Of a DNA stretch of 19,223 nucleotides, positions 13,215 through 19,223 are shown piece by piece. Positions within the stretch are counted from its first letter, which is position 1, and every line of letters begins with the position of its first letter. Made by a program: the position numbers and the translations under genes. Source of the stretch: an uncultured Tissierellia bacterium (lineage in GTDB: Bacteria; Bacillota; Clostridia; Tissierellales; Peptoniphilaceae); contig CABTZP010000017.1 of the NCBI GenBank assembly GCA_902489375.1, positions 1-19,223 of the forward strand, given 5' to 3'. Below the pieces are notes generated by a model. The model was not told the origin of the DNA. It saw nothing but the letters and a program-made list of their open reading frames with translations, and did not search any database.

Positions 13215-13722
13215 GAAAGAATTAATCAATCGCTATTTTATATTGACCTTAGCTATGATCATTGTTGTTTCGTCAGTATTCGTCAACGTAACGGTTGCTT
13301 CAGCTGATCAAATAGCACCTGTTCAAATTTCTGAAAAAAAAGCATTGGATGGTGAATATGTGCCCTTTGGAAAAATTGAGGGTCCGAGTCCATATTTTGG
13401 GAACCCTTCAGACTATACAGTGTATCAGAGGACAAGAAGTGGAAATGTGGGAACAGAAAGAAAAATTGCTTCCATGTCCATAACAGTACTTGGAGCACTC
13501 CTCGATGCTTATACAGGGGGACAAGGTGGCAGAGTAGCTACTGATGCAATAAATCTGGCATTAGATCTGGGATCAAATTCGGATGCCATGTACTATGTGG
13601 AAACAGTTTATGGAAATAAAGATGCACCTCAATTATATCATAAATATGTTCGACGTTGGTACTTGGATGCCGCCCATCAGTATTATGTAGATACAACCGT
13701 TTCTTATGATGCGTTTGTATAA
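13207..13722 (+). CDS. Secreted protein, unknown function
   Basis: A 171-residue protein with a signal peptide of about 33 residues: NKKELINR, core YFILTLAMIIVVSSVFVNVT, cleavage after VASA before DQIAPVQ. The mature part has a polar N-terminal section (SEKKALDGEYVPFGKIEGPS), a Gly-rich, mildly hydrophobic central section (SMSITVLGALLDAYTGGQGG, then RVATDAINLALDLGS), and a C-terminus rich in Tyr and His (VRRWYLDAAHQYYVDTTVSY). The Gly-rich centre resembles pore-forming or bacteriocin-like segments, but I cannot name a family. It starts inside the end of the small membrane protein gene, with AAGGAGG about 10 nt upstream, and is followed by the strong terminator at 13802. It is the cargo gene of module 3 and the last gene of the island. 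Confidence 0.78.
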   Translation: MNKKELINRYFILTLAMIIVVSSVFVNVTVASADQIAPVQISEKKALDGEYVPFGKIEGPSPYFGNPSDYTVYQRTRSGNVGTERKIASMSITVLGALLDAYTGGQGGRVATDAINLALDLGSNSDAMYYVETVYGNKDAPQLYHKYVRRWYLDAAHQYYVDTTVSYDAFV

Positions 13723-13801
13723 AAGTTATTAGCATCTTATTCAGAAGAAGTAAATTGGCTAAACTTTTCTAACCAATATTTCAAGATGCTTATAATACAA
13801 T

Positions 13802-13849
13802 AAAAAGGATTGAAAGGTCTGATTAATCAGATCTTCCAATCCTTTTTTT
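13802..13849. terminator. Strong bidirectional terminator at island edge
   Basis: AAAAAGGATTG...TCTGATTAATCAGA...CAATCCTTTTTTT forms a long stem with a few internal mismatches. It has a T7 run on the plus side and As on the other side, so it can act in both directions. It closes module 3, 79 nt after the stop. Confidence 0.82.
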
Positions 13850-13862
13850 ATTTGCCTTCAAA

Positions 13863-13976
13863 AACCCTGACAAAAAAACCGTGGCTGCGCTTTCATAGGA
13901 AAAGGTTGGCGTTTTGCCAGGGTCCGGACCCTGGCAGACCTCGGTCGAGTCCCGCTCCGGCCGGTTTTTTTGGGTT
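13863..13976. ncRNA. Candidate structured element with long closing helix
   Basis: AACCC (13863-13867) and AAAAAAACCG (13872-13881) pair perfectly with CGGTTTTTTT (13962-13971) and GGGTT (13972-13976), giving 15 bp with a 4-nt bulge. Inside are a perfect inverted repeat GCCAGGGTCC/GGACCCTGGC (13916-13935), a small CTTTC...GAAAAG hairpin (13890-13905) and a TCGAGTCC segment resembling a tRNA T-arm (13944-13951). It lies in a 387-bp gap between genes. It could be a small RNA, a miniature inverted-repeat element or a tRNA-derived scar. It matches no RNA family I know, and no promoter was found for it. Confidence 0.4.
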
Positions 13977-13992
13977 AAGCTCCCAGTTTCAG

Positions 13993-14018
13993 AAGGAGCC
14001 ACCCGTGGGTGGCTCCTT
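13993..14018. other. Perfect 11-bp hairpin
   Basis: AAGGAGCCACC (13993-14003), loop CGTG and GGTGGCTCCTT (14008-14018) pair without mismatch. No T-run follows on either strand. It lies upstream of the TATAAT at 14051, so it is probably outside the kinase transcript and may be a DNA site or the end of an upstream RNA. Confidence 0.6.
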
Positions 14019-14047
14019 ACCCTGTCCGGGACTTTTGGTTCAGCCCC

Positions 14048-14056
14048 TGATATAAT
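14048..14056 (+). promoter_or_regulatory. Extended -10 promoter of nucleoside kinase
   Basis: TGATATAAT, a perfect extended -10 without a clear -35, 53 nt before the ATG at 14110. Confidence 0.6.
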
Positions 14057-14109
14057 GAAAATCAAAAGGAAATCCAGTATTTTCAAAAAGCTTGACAGGA
14101 GTTTTAAGA

Positions 14110-15813
14110 ATGGACCGAAAAGTTAGAATCCATCTTCCCGCCCTCCTTGGCCAGGAAGATGAAGGAATGAACCCTTGCAAGGAAATTTCCTTTGAAGACG
14201 GGGCCACTTATGAAGACCTGGCGGCTCCTTTTATGGAGGAAACAAAAGCCATTCTCCTTCTGGCCCGGATCGGGGAAAGGCTCTACGAATTGGGAGAAAA
14301 GGTGGAAGCAGATACTCAGGAAATCACCTACCTGGATACGGCCGATCCGGCTGCCCAAAGGGCCTATATGCGGACGCTGGCCTTTTTGTTCATCGCCGCC
14401 CTGGCCCAATGCCTTCCCCATGGCCGGGCAGTCATCGGCCATTCCATTTCTGGCGGTCTTTATGTCCAGGTCCGGGAAGGGGAGAAGAAAATCATCGTGG
14501 ATTCCCGACTGAGAAATCAGTGCGATCGGGTCATGAGAAGGATGATCCGGGAAAACCGGGCTATTCATCGGATTGAAATGAGCCGGGAAGCGGCCATTCA
14601 ATTTTTCCGAACAAAGGGAAGAGACGATAAGGTTAGCCTTCTTCCCTATCAGGAAGAAGATCCGGTCTTTGTCTACGAGCTGGACGGGTATTATGATTCT
14701 TTCTATGGCCCCATGGCGCCATCAGCTGCCTATGTCGGAGATTTTCAGCTGATCCTTTTTGACGATGGGATTGTTCTGATGGGCTTGGAAGGAAATTCCA
14801 AGCGCATCTTAAGAAACTTTAAACCCCAGCCCAAGCTTTCCTACACGTACCGGGAAGAAGAGGCCTGGGCTGAACTTCAAGGGATCCATAAAGTCAGCGA
14901 CCTTAACCGGACGATTCGCCATGGGGAGATTGGAGACGTTGTCCGGATGACGGAGGCCCTTCAAAACCACCGGATCATGGAAGTGGCGGAGGAAATCAAC
15001 CGAAAAAACAAAAGGCTCGTTTTGATTGCGGCCCCGTCTTCATCGGGAAAAACCTCCTTTGCTTACAAGCTTTCGACGAGTCTTCGGGTGATGGGCTGGC
15101 GCCCTTTGAAAATTTCCCTGGACGACTATTTTTTCAGTCGGGAAGACACCCCCGTCGGCCCCGATGGGAGAAAAGATTTTGAAGGGATTAGTGCGATAGA
15201 TGTCGAAAAATTCAACGAAGATCTCTCGGATCTTTTGGCGGGAAAAAGAGTCGAGCGTATTCGCTATGATTTTGTTGAGGGAAAAAGAGTCCATACAGGA
15301 GAATATGAAAGCCTTTTTTTAAGCTCTCCTCTGATTATTGAAGGCATTCATGCCCTCAATCCCCGGCTCATTCAGGGGATTGAGGACGATCTCAAATACA
15401 AGATTTTTCTTTCCGTGACAACGCAGATCCGCATTGATGACCACAACCGCATCTCGACAACGGACCTTCGTCTCCTCCGCCGGATTGCCCGGGATAAGGA
15501 AACTCGGGGGATCAGCCCCAGAAAAACCATTCTCCATTGGCCATGGGTATTAAAGGGAGAAAAGAGGAATATTTTTCCCTTTGAAGAAGAGGCGGATCTT
15601 CTCTTTAACTCCGCTTTTATCTATGAAATTGCGGCATTAAAACCCATCGTCTATCCGGAACTTCAAGCGATTGGAAGATCAGATCCGGCCTACCTAGAAG
15701 CCAAAAGGCTCCTGAATTTTCTTCAGTATTTTCTTCCCATGGAAGATACGTCGGACATTGTCAATACCTCCATCCTCCGGGAATTTATTGGGGGGAGCAA
15801 AATTGTCAGCTAA
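14110..15813 (+). CDS. Nucleoside (uridine) kinase with ThrRS-like N-terminal domain
   Basis: A 567-residue fusion common in Firmicutes. The N-terminal ~290 residues resemble the TGS and second-additional domains of threonyl-tRNA synthetase. The C-terminal ~270 residues are a uridine kinase / phosphoribulokinase-type P-loop kinase: Walker A APSSSGKTS (307-315), substrate-loop LDDYFFSREDTP, ISAIDVEKF, Walker-B-like SSPLIIEGIHALNP and the DRD-type region LRRIARDKETRG. It likely phosphorylates uridine or cytidine in pyrimidine salvage. The purpose of the ThrRS-like part is not established. Start: ATG 14110 has AGGAG 8 nt upstream. The TTG at 14092 would overlap it. It is probably monocistronic, with its own extended -10 promoter. 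A good separate promoter precedes the next gene. Confidence 0.9.
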   Translation: MDRKVRIHLPALLGQEDEGMNPCKEISFEDGATYEDLAAPFMEETKAILLLARIGERLYELGEKVEADTQEITYLDTADPAAQRAYMRTLAFLFIAALAQCLPHGRAVIGHSISGGLYVQVREGEKKIIVDSRLRNQCDRVMRRMIRENRAIHRIEMSREAAIQFFRTKGRDDKVSLLPYQEEDPVFVYELDGYYDSFYGPMAPSAAYVGDFQLILFDDGIVLMGLEGNSKRILRNFKPQPKLSYTYREEEAWAELQGIHKVSDLNRTIRHGEIGDVVRMTEALQNHRIMEVAEEINRKNKRLVLIAAPSSSGKTSFAYKLSTSLRVMGWRPLKISLDDYFFSREDTPVGPDGRKDFEGISAIDVEKFNEDLSDLLAGKRVERIRYDFVEGKRVHTGEYESLFLSSPLIIEGIHALNPRLIQGIEDDLKYKIFLSVTTQIRIDDHNRISTTDLRLLRRIARDKETRGISPRKTILHWPWVLKGEKRNIFPFEEEADLLFNSAFIYEIAALKPIVYPELQAIGRSDPAYLEAKRLLNFLQYFLPMEDTSDIVNTSILREFIGGSKIVS

Positions 15814-15870
15814 TATTGCCCTTGAATATGGCCAGCTTGCAAAAAGCTCAGAAAATGAAGGGAAAACGTT

Positions 15871-15899
15871 TTGACCCGGCCTTTTGCTTACGGTATAAT
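15871..15899 (+). promoter_or_regulatory. Near-consensus sigma-A promoter
   Basis: TTGACC (15871-15876), a 17-nt spacer and TATAAT (15894-15899). It is the best promoter in the window and drives the radical SAM gene, with about 108 nt of leader. Confidence 0.85.
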
Positions 15900-16013
15900 G
15901 AGAGTTCACAAGCGATGATTCCATTCTCGAGACAGGAGAGGATGGGCAAAGGTTGTTCATGAAAATAGACGCCAGCGATCAAGCTGACCAGCAAAAAAAG
16001 AAATGTAGGAAAG

Positions 16014-16940
16014 ATGATGAAATATCCATATAAAACAAGAGAGGGCGGGGCAACCGTCACCGTTTTTGTACCCTATGACTGCGGAAATCACTGCCCTTTT
16101 TGCATTAACAAGGGAGAATATGCCGATACTTCTCGCTTTGACTTAGATGCGATTGTCCAATCCATGAAGGAAATGGACGCCATTACTCCAACCTGTGACT
16201 TTGTCTTTACCGGAGGCGAGCCCTTTTCCAACCGTAAGTCTCTTCAGGTGATGCTGGATGTTCTTCCTCCAACCCATAATATTTATATCAATACGACCCT
16301 TCCTGTTTTTGAGGGGCAGAGCGAAGAAGATATCCTGGCTTTCGTGGAAAAGAATAAGGAAAAAATCACCTGCATAAATGTTTCCCGGCATTTAAGGCAA
16401 TATGTTGAAGAATCGCCAGATTCTCTGATTGCCGCTCTCCCGGTCCGCAAGCGGGTTAACTGTGTGCTTTTCGGGGGCTATGACGCGGGAAAAATTCCGG
16501 CCTACCTTGAAAGATGGCATAAGTATCATATCCCCGTCCAGTTTCGCTATGATTACACGGAAACGACTCCGGAAAATCTCTATCGCGTTGAGAAGGATCC
16601 CATTTTTAATGATCTTTCCGCGCTTGCGGATTATCAGGGGGTAACCGGCTGCCGAATGAGAAATGGTTATCATTATGATTATCGGGGGCTGGAAATTACC
16701 TATCACCGGACCCTTCCCTACAGCACAATCCTGGAAAGAGACAGCGAGGACGGAATATTTTACGCCATCCTCTATGACATCATCATTAAGCAAAATGGGG
16801 AAATTCGCTCCGATTGGGATGACCGGGTGATGAATAATCTTCTGGATTTAGATGCATACCGAAAGGTCAAGTTTGAACCCTATGATCTTCATGTGATCGA
16901 AGAAAAAAGGTCGGCGCCAAAAGTTCCGGCCATGGCTTAG
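16014..16940 (+). CDS. Radical SAM protein, substrate unknown
   Basis: A 308-residue protein with the radical SAM cluster motif CGNHCPFC (Cys23, Cys27, Cys30, CX3CX2C) near its N-terminus and the SAM-binding GGEP at about 67-70 (FVFTGGEPFSNRKSL). These bind a 4Fe-4S cluster that cleaves S-adenosylmethionine reductively. No auxiliary-cluster SPASM cysteine set is visible at the C-terminus, so only the core domain is present. The remaining sequence (INVSRHLRQYVEESPDSLIA, VNCVLFGGYDAGKIP and a C-terminal IKQNGEIRSDWDDRVMNNLL) does not point to a known reaction. There are two candidate starts, 16014 and 16017. The AGGA at 16007-16010 is better spaced for the second. It is monocistronic between a strong promoter and the terminator at 17031. 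Confidence 0.87.
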   Translation: MMKYPYKTREGGATVTVFVPYDCGNHCPFCINKGEYADTSRFDLDAIVQSMKEMDAITPTCDFVFTGGEPFSNRKSLQVMLDVLPPTHNIYINTTLPVFEGQSEEDILAFVEKNKEKITCINVSRHLRQYVEESPDSLIAALPVRKRVNCVLFGGYDAGKIPAYLERWHKYHIPVQFRYDYTETTPENLYRVEKDPIFNDLSALADYQGVTGCRMRNGYHYDYRGLEITYHRTLPYSTILERDSEDGIFYAILYDIIIKQNGEIRSDWDDRVMNNLLDLDAYRKVKFEPYDLHVIEEKRSAPKVPAMA

Positions 16941-17030
16941 GAAAAGTTGATCTTTTGCGGAGGACTCTGACCCTTAACCGTTTTGATCTCCTCTGAGAAG
17001 TTTTTGATCCTCTATTTCAATAATTAAAGA

Positions 17031-17062
17031 CGGTCTGGCCTATTCGGCCCGGCCGTTTTTTT
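17031..17062 (+). terminator. Intrinsic terminator of radical SAM gene
   Basis: CGGTCTGGCC (17031-17040), loop TATTC and GGCCCGGCCG (17046-17055) pair with one mismatch and one G-U pair, followed by seven Ts. Confidence 0.88.
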
Positions 17063-17101
17063 GAAGGAAAAACGAAAAATAATAGATTAAAAAGATTATT
17101 A

Positions 17102-17130
17102 TTTCAATGAAGAGGGTAAAAAAATAAATA
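17102..17130 (+). promoter_or_regulatory. Possible promoter of CoA-transferase
   Basis: TTTCAA (17102-17107), a 17-nt spacer and TAAATA (17125-17130). Both boxes are imperfect. If right, the leader is about 108 nt long. Confidence 0.35.
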
Positions 17131-17244
17131 CTAAAACTGTCCCGCGTAATTTCGTTTTTGTACTTCTGAGCCAGCCCATCGCCTCTTCGCGGCAAAGACC
17201 TTTGGTCTTGATCCGCATTTTAACCGCCCCAAAAGGAGGTGCTT

Positions 17245-18543
17245 ATGAATTATCAGGAGATTTATCAAAAAAAGCGTATGACCCCGGAAGAGGTCGCCAG
17301 TCAGTTCAAGTCAGGAGACCTTTGTGTTTCCAACGGACAGGTTACAGAGCCGGTGAAAATTCTAAATGCCCTGGCAGAGCGGGCTTTAAAGGAAGATTTA
17401 AAGGATATTCGTCACTATATCCTCCTTCCCCTTCGCAACCAGCGGTATTTGGCCAGTGAAATGGATGGGCATATTCGCCATATTTCCCATTTTGTCTCCG
17501 GCTTTGACCGGGAAAGCATCTGGGTGGATCAAAACGATTACCTTCCGGCCCATTACAGCCAGGTTCCGGTCATTTGGAAAAATGTCTTTCCCGCGCCGGA
17601 TGTGTTTTATTGTACGGTTTCCCCCATGGATAAACATGGATTTTTTTCCTGTGGAACCGCGGGAGATTTAAGTGAGGTGAGGAGGCGGGCAAAAAAGATC
17701 TTCCTGGAAGTCAACTCGACCATGCCCAGAACGTTCGGGTCTTCCATTCATATCAGTGAGGTGGATGGACTGATTGAAAATGACGAACCGATTACCACGG
17801 TTCCCGCCCCGAAAATCACCGAAGAAGACCGGATGATTGGAGAGCTGATCGCTGAGGAAATTGAGGACGGAGCCACGATCCAGCTTGGCATTGGAGCCAT
17901 CCCGAATGCTGTGGCCCAAGCGCTGATGGATAAAAGGCACCTGGGGGTCCACAGTGAGATGTTCTGCGATTCCATGGTGGACCTATTTGAAGCCGGTGTC
18001 ATTGATAACTCAAAAAAGAAGATTCATCCCGGAAAATTTACGGTCACCTTTACCTTCGGTCAGCGTTCAACCTATGATTTTCTCGATGACAATCCCTGTG
18101 TTGAATTTCTTCCCGTTGACTATGTGAACGATCCCAAAGTGATCTGCCAGAATGACAACGTCATCTCCATCAATTCCTGTATGGAGGTGGATCTTTTTGG
18201 CCAGGTTTGTTCCGAAAGTATGGGACCGAAGACCTACAGCGGGGTCGGCGGCCAGGTGGACTTCATCCGCGGCGCCATGGATTCAAAAGGCGGAAAATCC
18301 TTTTTGGCCTTCAAGTCAACGGCGGGAAAGGGAAAAATTTCAAAAATCAAGGGTCTCTTAACCCCTGGTTCCATCGTCTCTACGACCCGAAATGACGTGG
18401 ACTTTATTGTTACAGAATTCGGAAAAGTTCGTTTGAGGGGCCTCCCCACCCAGGAAAGAGCAAAAAAGCTCATCAGCATCGCCCATCCGGATTTTCGTGA
18501 CCAGCTGGAAGAGGAAGCGAGAGAACTGCATCTTTTACGCTAA
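17245..18543 (+). CDS. Acyl-CoA:acetate/4-hydroxybutyrate CoA-transferase
   Basis: A 432-residue family I CoA-transferase of the acetyl-CoA hydrolase/transferase group, close in layout to 4-hydroxybutyrate CoA-transferase (AbfT) and butyryl-CoA:acetate CoA-transferase. These move CoA between acetyl-CoA and a fermentation acid in anaerobes. The segment GVHSEMFCD places Glu238 at the catalytic glutamate position, the same number as recalled for AbfT of Clostridium aminobutyricum. Further family blocks are GIGAIPNAVAQAL, TFTFGQRSTYDF and the glycine loop YSGVGGQVDF. Start: ATG 17245 has AGGAGG 5 nt upstream. The GTG at 17239 overlaps that site. Length fits the family (~430-440). The acid substrate cannot be read from sequence, and no other butyrate or 4-hydroxybutyrate pathway gene is in the window. 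It appears monocistronic. Confidence 0.92.
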   Translation: MNYQEIYQKKRMTPEEVASQFKSGDLCVSNGQVTEPVKILNALAERALKEDLKDIRHYILLPLRNQRYLASEMDGHIRHISHFVSGFDRESIWVDQNDYLPAHYSQVPVIWKNVFPAPDVFYCTVSPMDKHGFFSCGTAGDLSEVRRRAKKIFLEVNSTMPRTFGSSIHISEVDGLIENDEPITTVPAPKITEEDRMIGELIAEEIEDGATIQLGIGAIPNAVAQALMDKRHLGVHSEMFCDSMVDLFEAGVIDNSKKKIHPGKFTVTFTFGQRSTYDFLDDNPCVEFLPVDYVNDPKVICQNDNVISINSCMEVDLFGQVCSESMGPKTYSGVGGQVDFIRGAMDSKGGKSFLAFKSTAGKGKISKIKGLLTPGSIVSTTRNDVDFIVTEFGKVRLRGLPTQERAKKLISIAHPDFRDQLEEEARELHLLR

Positions 18544-18644
18544 AAAGGCTTAAAAGATGAAAAACCAGCGCCTGACCCCGGCGTTTCGTTACCCGCAGGA
18601 GATGTTTTTTCCGGTCCAAAGAAGATCCCGCTGCCGGATCGGCT

Positions 18645-18670
18645 GGAAAGGAGGGCTTAAGCCTCCTTCC
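18645..18670. other. Hairpin upstream of asd
   Basis: AAGGAGG (18648-18654), loop GCTTAAG and CCTCCTT (18662-18668), extended by GG/CC across a bulged A. No T-run follows, so it is a poor intrinsic terminator, but it is the only stable structure in the 272-bp spacer after the CoA-transferase. I looked for a lysine riboswitch and a T-box here and saw neither. Confidence 0.45.
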
Positions 18671-18746
18671 TTCCCTCTGCTGCCCTGCTAAAAGCTCAGC
18701 TTTGCTCGAAATGGGCAAAGTTTGCGAAAGAAAATAAAGAAAAAAG

Positions 18747-18755
18747 TGATATAAT
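18747..18755 (+). promoter_or_regulatory. Extended -10 promoter of asd
   Basis: TGATATAAT, perfect extended -10 with no clear -35, 61 nt before the ATG at 18816. Confidence 0.6.
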
Positions 18756-18815
18756 GATAAATCACATTGTAGGGCATAGCTAGAGGAAAAGCCTTGAATA
18801 AGAGGGAGGGTCACC

Positions 18816-19223
18816 ATGAAAAAATACAACGTTGCAGTCTGTGGCGCCACAGGATTAGTTGGCCGCACGATGCTGGAAGTTTTAGAAGAGCAAAATTTCC
18901 CCGTGAACCAACTCTTTCCGATTGCCTCGAAAAGATCCGTTGGAAAAAAGCTGCCTTTCCAAGGCAGAGATTGGACCGTTACGGAACTGACAGAAGAATC
19001 TTTTGATCAAGACATTGACATTGCCCTTTTTTCCTGCGGGGCGACCCTGAGCAAGAAATTTGCCCCCATTGCCGCGGAGAAAGGAATTTTAGTCATTGAT
19101 AACTCCTCGGCATGGCGGATGACGGTAGGGATTCCCCTGATCGTGCCGGAGGTCAATCCAGAAGATTTTCGTATGCCCGGAATCATTGCCAATCCGAATT
19201 GCTCCACCATCCAGTGCATGTCG
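18816..19223 (+). CDS. asd: Aspartate-semialdehyde dehydrogenase, 3'-truncated
   Basis: The first 136 codons of aspartate-beta-semialdehyde dehydrogenase, cut by the window end (full length usually ~330-360). The enzyme reduces aspartyl phosphate to aspartate semialdehyde with NADPH, the branch point to lysine/diaminopimelate, threonine and methionine. Visible features: the NADP-binding loop CGATGLVG (9-16), the SCGATLSKK turn, VIDNSSAWRM, VPEVNP and the catalytic cysteine Cys129 in ANPNCSTIQ. AGGGAGGG precedes the ATG. An extended -10 promoter lies 61 nt upstream. It starts a transcript that may continue with dapA or related genes beyond the window. The open frame has no stop inside the window. 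Confidence 0.94.
   Translation, partial: MKKYNVAVCGATGLVGRTMLEVLEEQNFPVNQLFPIASKRSVGKKLPFQGRDWTVTELTEESFDQDIDIALFSCGATLSKKFAPIAAEKGILVIDNSSAWRMTVGIPLIVPEVNPEDFRMPGIIANPNCSTIQCMS

Larger units (their letters stand above)
9147..13800. other. AT-rich accessory island with three modules
   Basis: From just after the stop at 9146 to the terminator at 13802 the sequence is visibly richer in A and T than both flanks, in coding and spacer DNA alike. It contains three copies of a 54-nt leader element, a ~198-bp repeat, regulator-gene debris, and genes for secreted or membrane proteins of unknown role. No integrase, transposase or terminal repeats are visible, so the mode of acquisition is unknown. I infer horizontal transfer and local duplication. 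Confidence 0.7.
16941..17244 (+). other. Intergenic region before CoA-transferase
   Basis: A 304-bp spacer. It holds the terminator of the radical SAM gene (17031-17062), an 8-bp AT inverted repeat AAATAATA...TATTATTT (about 17087-17113), a possible promoter (17102-17130) and a small hairpin AAGACC-TTT-GGTCTT (17196-17210) in the leader of the CoA-transferase. I see no gene in it and recognise no riboswitch. Confidence 0.55.

Noticed and set aside
9147..13800. CRISPR array or integron attC cassette array
   Set aside because: The repeats are 54-198 nt with kilobase-sized gene-bearing spacers, no cas or integrase gene, and no attC core motifs (GTTRRRY/RYYYAAC pair).
9147..13800. Insertion sequence or prophage
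   Set aside because: No transposase, integrase, phage structural gene or terminal inverted repeats are visible at the island edges.
13936..13965. tRNA gene suggested by GGTCGAGTCCCGCTCCGGCC
   Set aside because: Only a T-arm-like piece is present, one base short in the loop. No matching 5' acceptor strand, D-arm or anticodon arm could be found, so it is not called as a tRNA.
18544..18815. Lysine riboswitch or T-box ahead of asd
   Set aside because: None of the conserved L-box segments and no T-box AGGGTGG-type sequence is present.

Overview
The window is chromosomal DNA from an anaerobic, fermentative low-to-mid GC Firmicute, most likely of the class Clostridia. The basis is strong AGGAGG-type ribosome binding sites, a TPP riboswitch ahead of an archaeal-type THI4 thiazole synthase, a fermentation-type acyl-CoA:carboxylate CoA-transferase, the ThrRS-like/uridine-kinase fusion typical of Firmicutes, and an OatA-type acyltransferase. 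No 16S or other marker is present, so genus is not assigned. The first 22 bases are Illumina adapter sequence, so the left end is an untrimmed contig end.

Layout. (1) 24-1499: 3' part of a gamma-glutamyltransferase, meeting tail to tail with a minus-strand pair at 3937-1496: an OatA-like membrane acyltransferase with a C-terminal SGNH esterase domain, then a small membrane-anchored MORN-repeat protein. (2) 4181-7049: a plus-strand unit with an ion-transporter (IT) superfamily permease, a 57-residue single-span membrane protein and malic enzyme, suggesting uptake and decarboxylation of a C4 acid. (3) 7066-8064: promoter, TPP riboswitch with its own terminator, and THI4. A minus-strand remnant of an alanine/glycine:cation symporter follows. 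(4) 8379-9146: a multi-span membrane protein of unknown function.

(5) 9147-13800 is a clearly AT-richer accessory island, and it is the most unusual part. It has three modules. Each begins with an ungapped 54-nt conserved element (9327, 10894, 12755), and two of these sit inside a ~198-bp repeat that carries a terminator and a fragment of an XRE-regulator gene. The modules encode small secreted proteins of unknown function with different sequences (137, 200 and 171 residues, plus an 87-residue one whose signal peptide looks frameshifted), a VanZ-family membrane protein, a membrane-bound XRE regulator and a small membrane protein. The shared leader with unrelated secreted cargo suggests a modular, co-regulated secreted-effector or bacteriocin-like locus. 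That function is inference only.

(6) 13802-14056: terminator, a ~114-nt element closed by a long terminal helix with internal hairpins, a separate perfect 11-bp hairpin, and an extended -10 promoter. (7) 14110-15813: nucleoside kinase fusion. (8) 15871-16940: near-consensus promoter and a radical SAM protein of unknown substrate, ended by a good terminator. (9) 17245-18543: CoA-transferase. (10) 18816-end: start of aspartate-semialdehyde dehydrogenase, cut by the window end.

The flanking genes are ordinary metabolic and envelope functions. Several flank genes share an extended -10 promoter, TGATATAAT.
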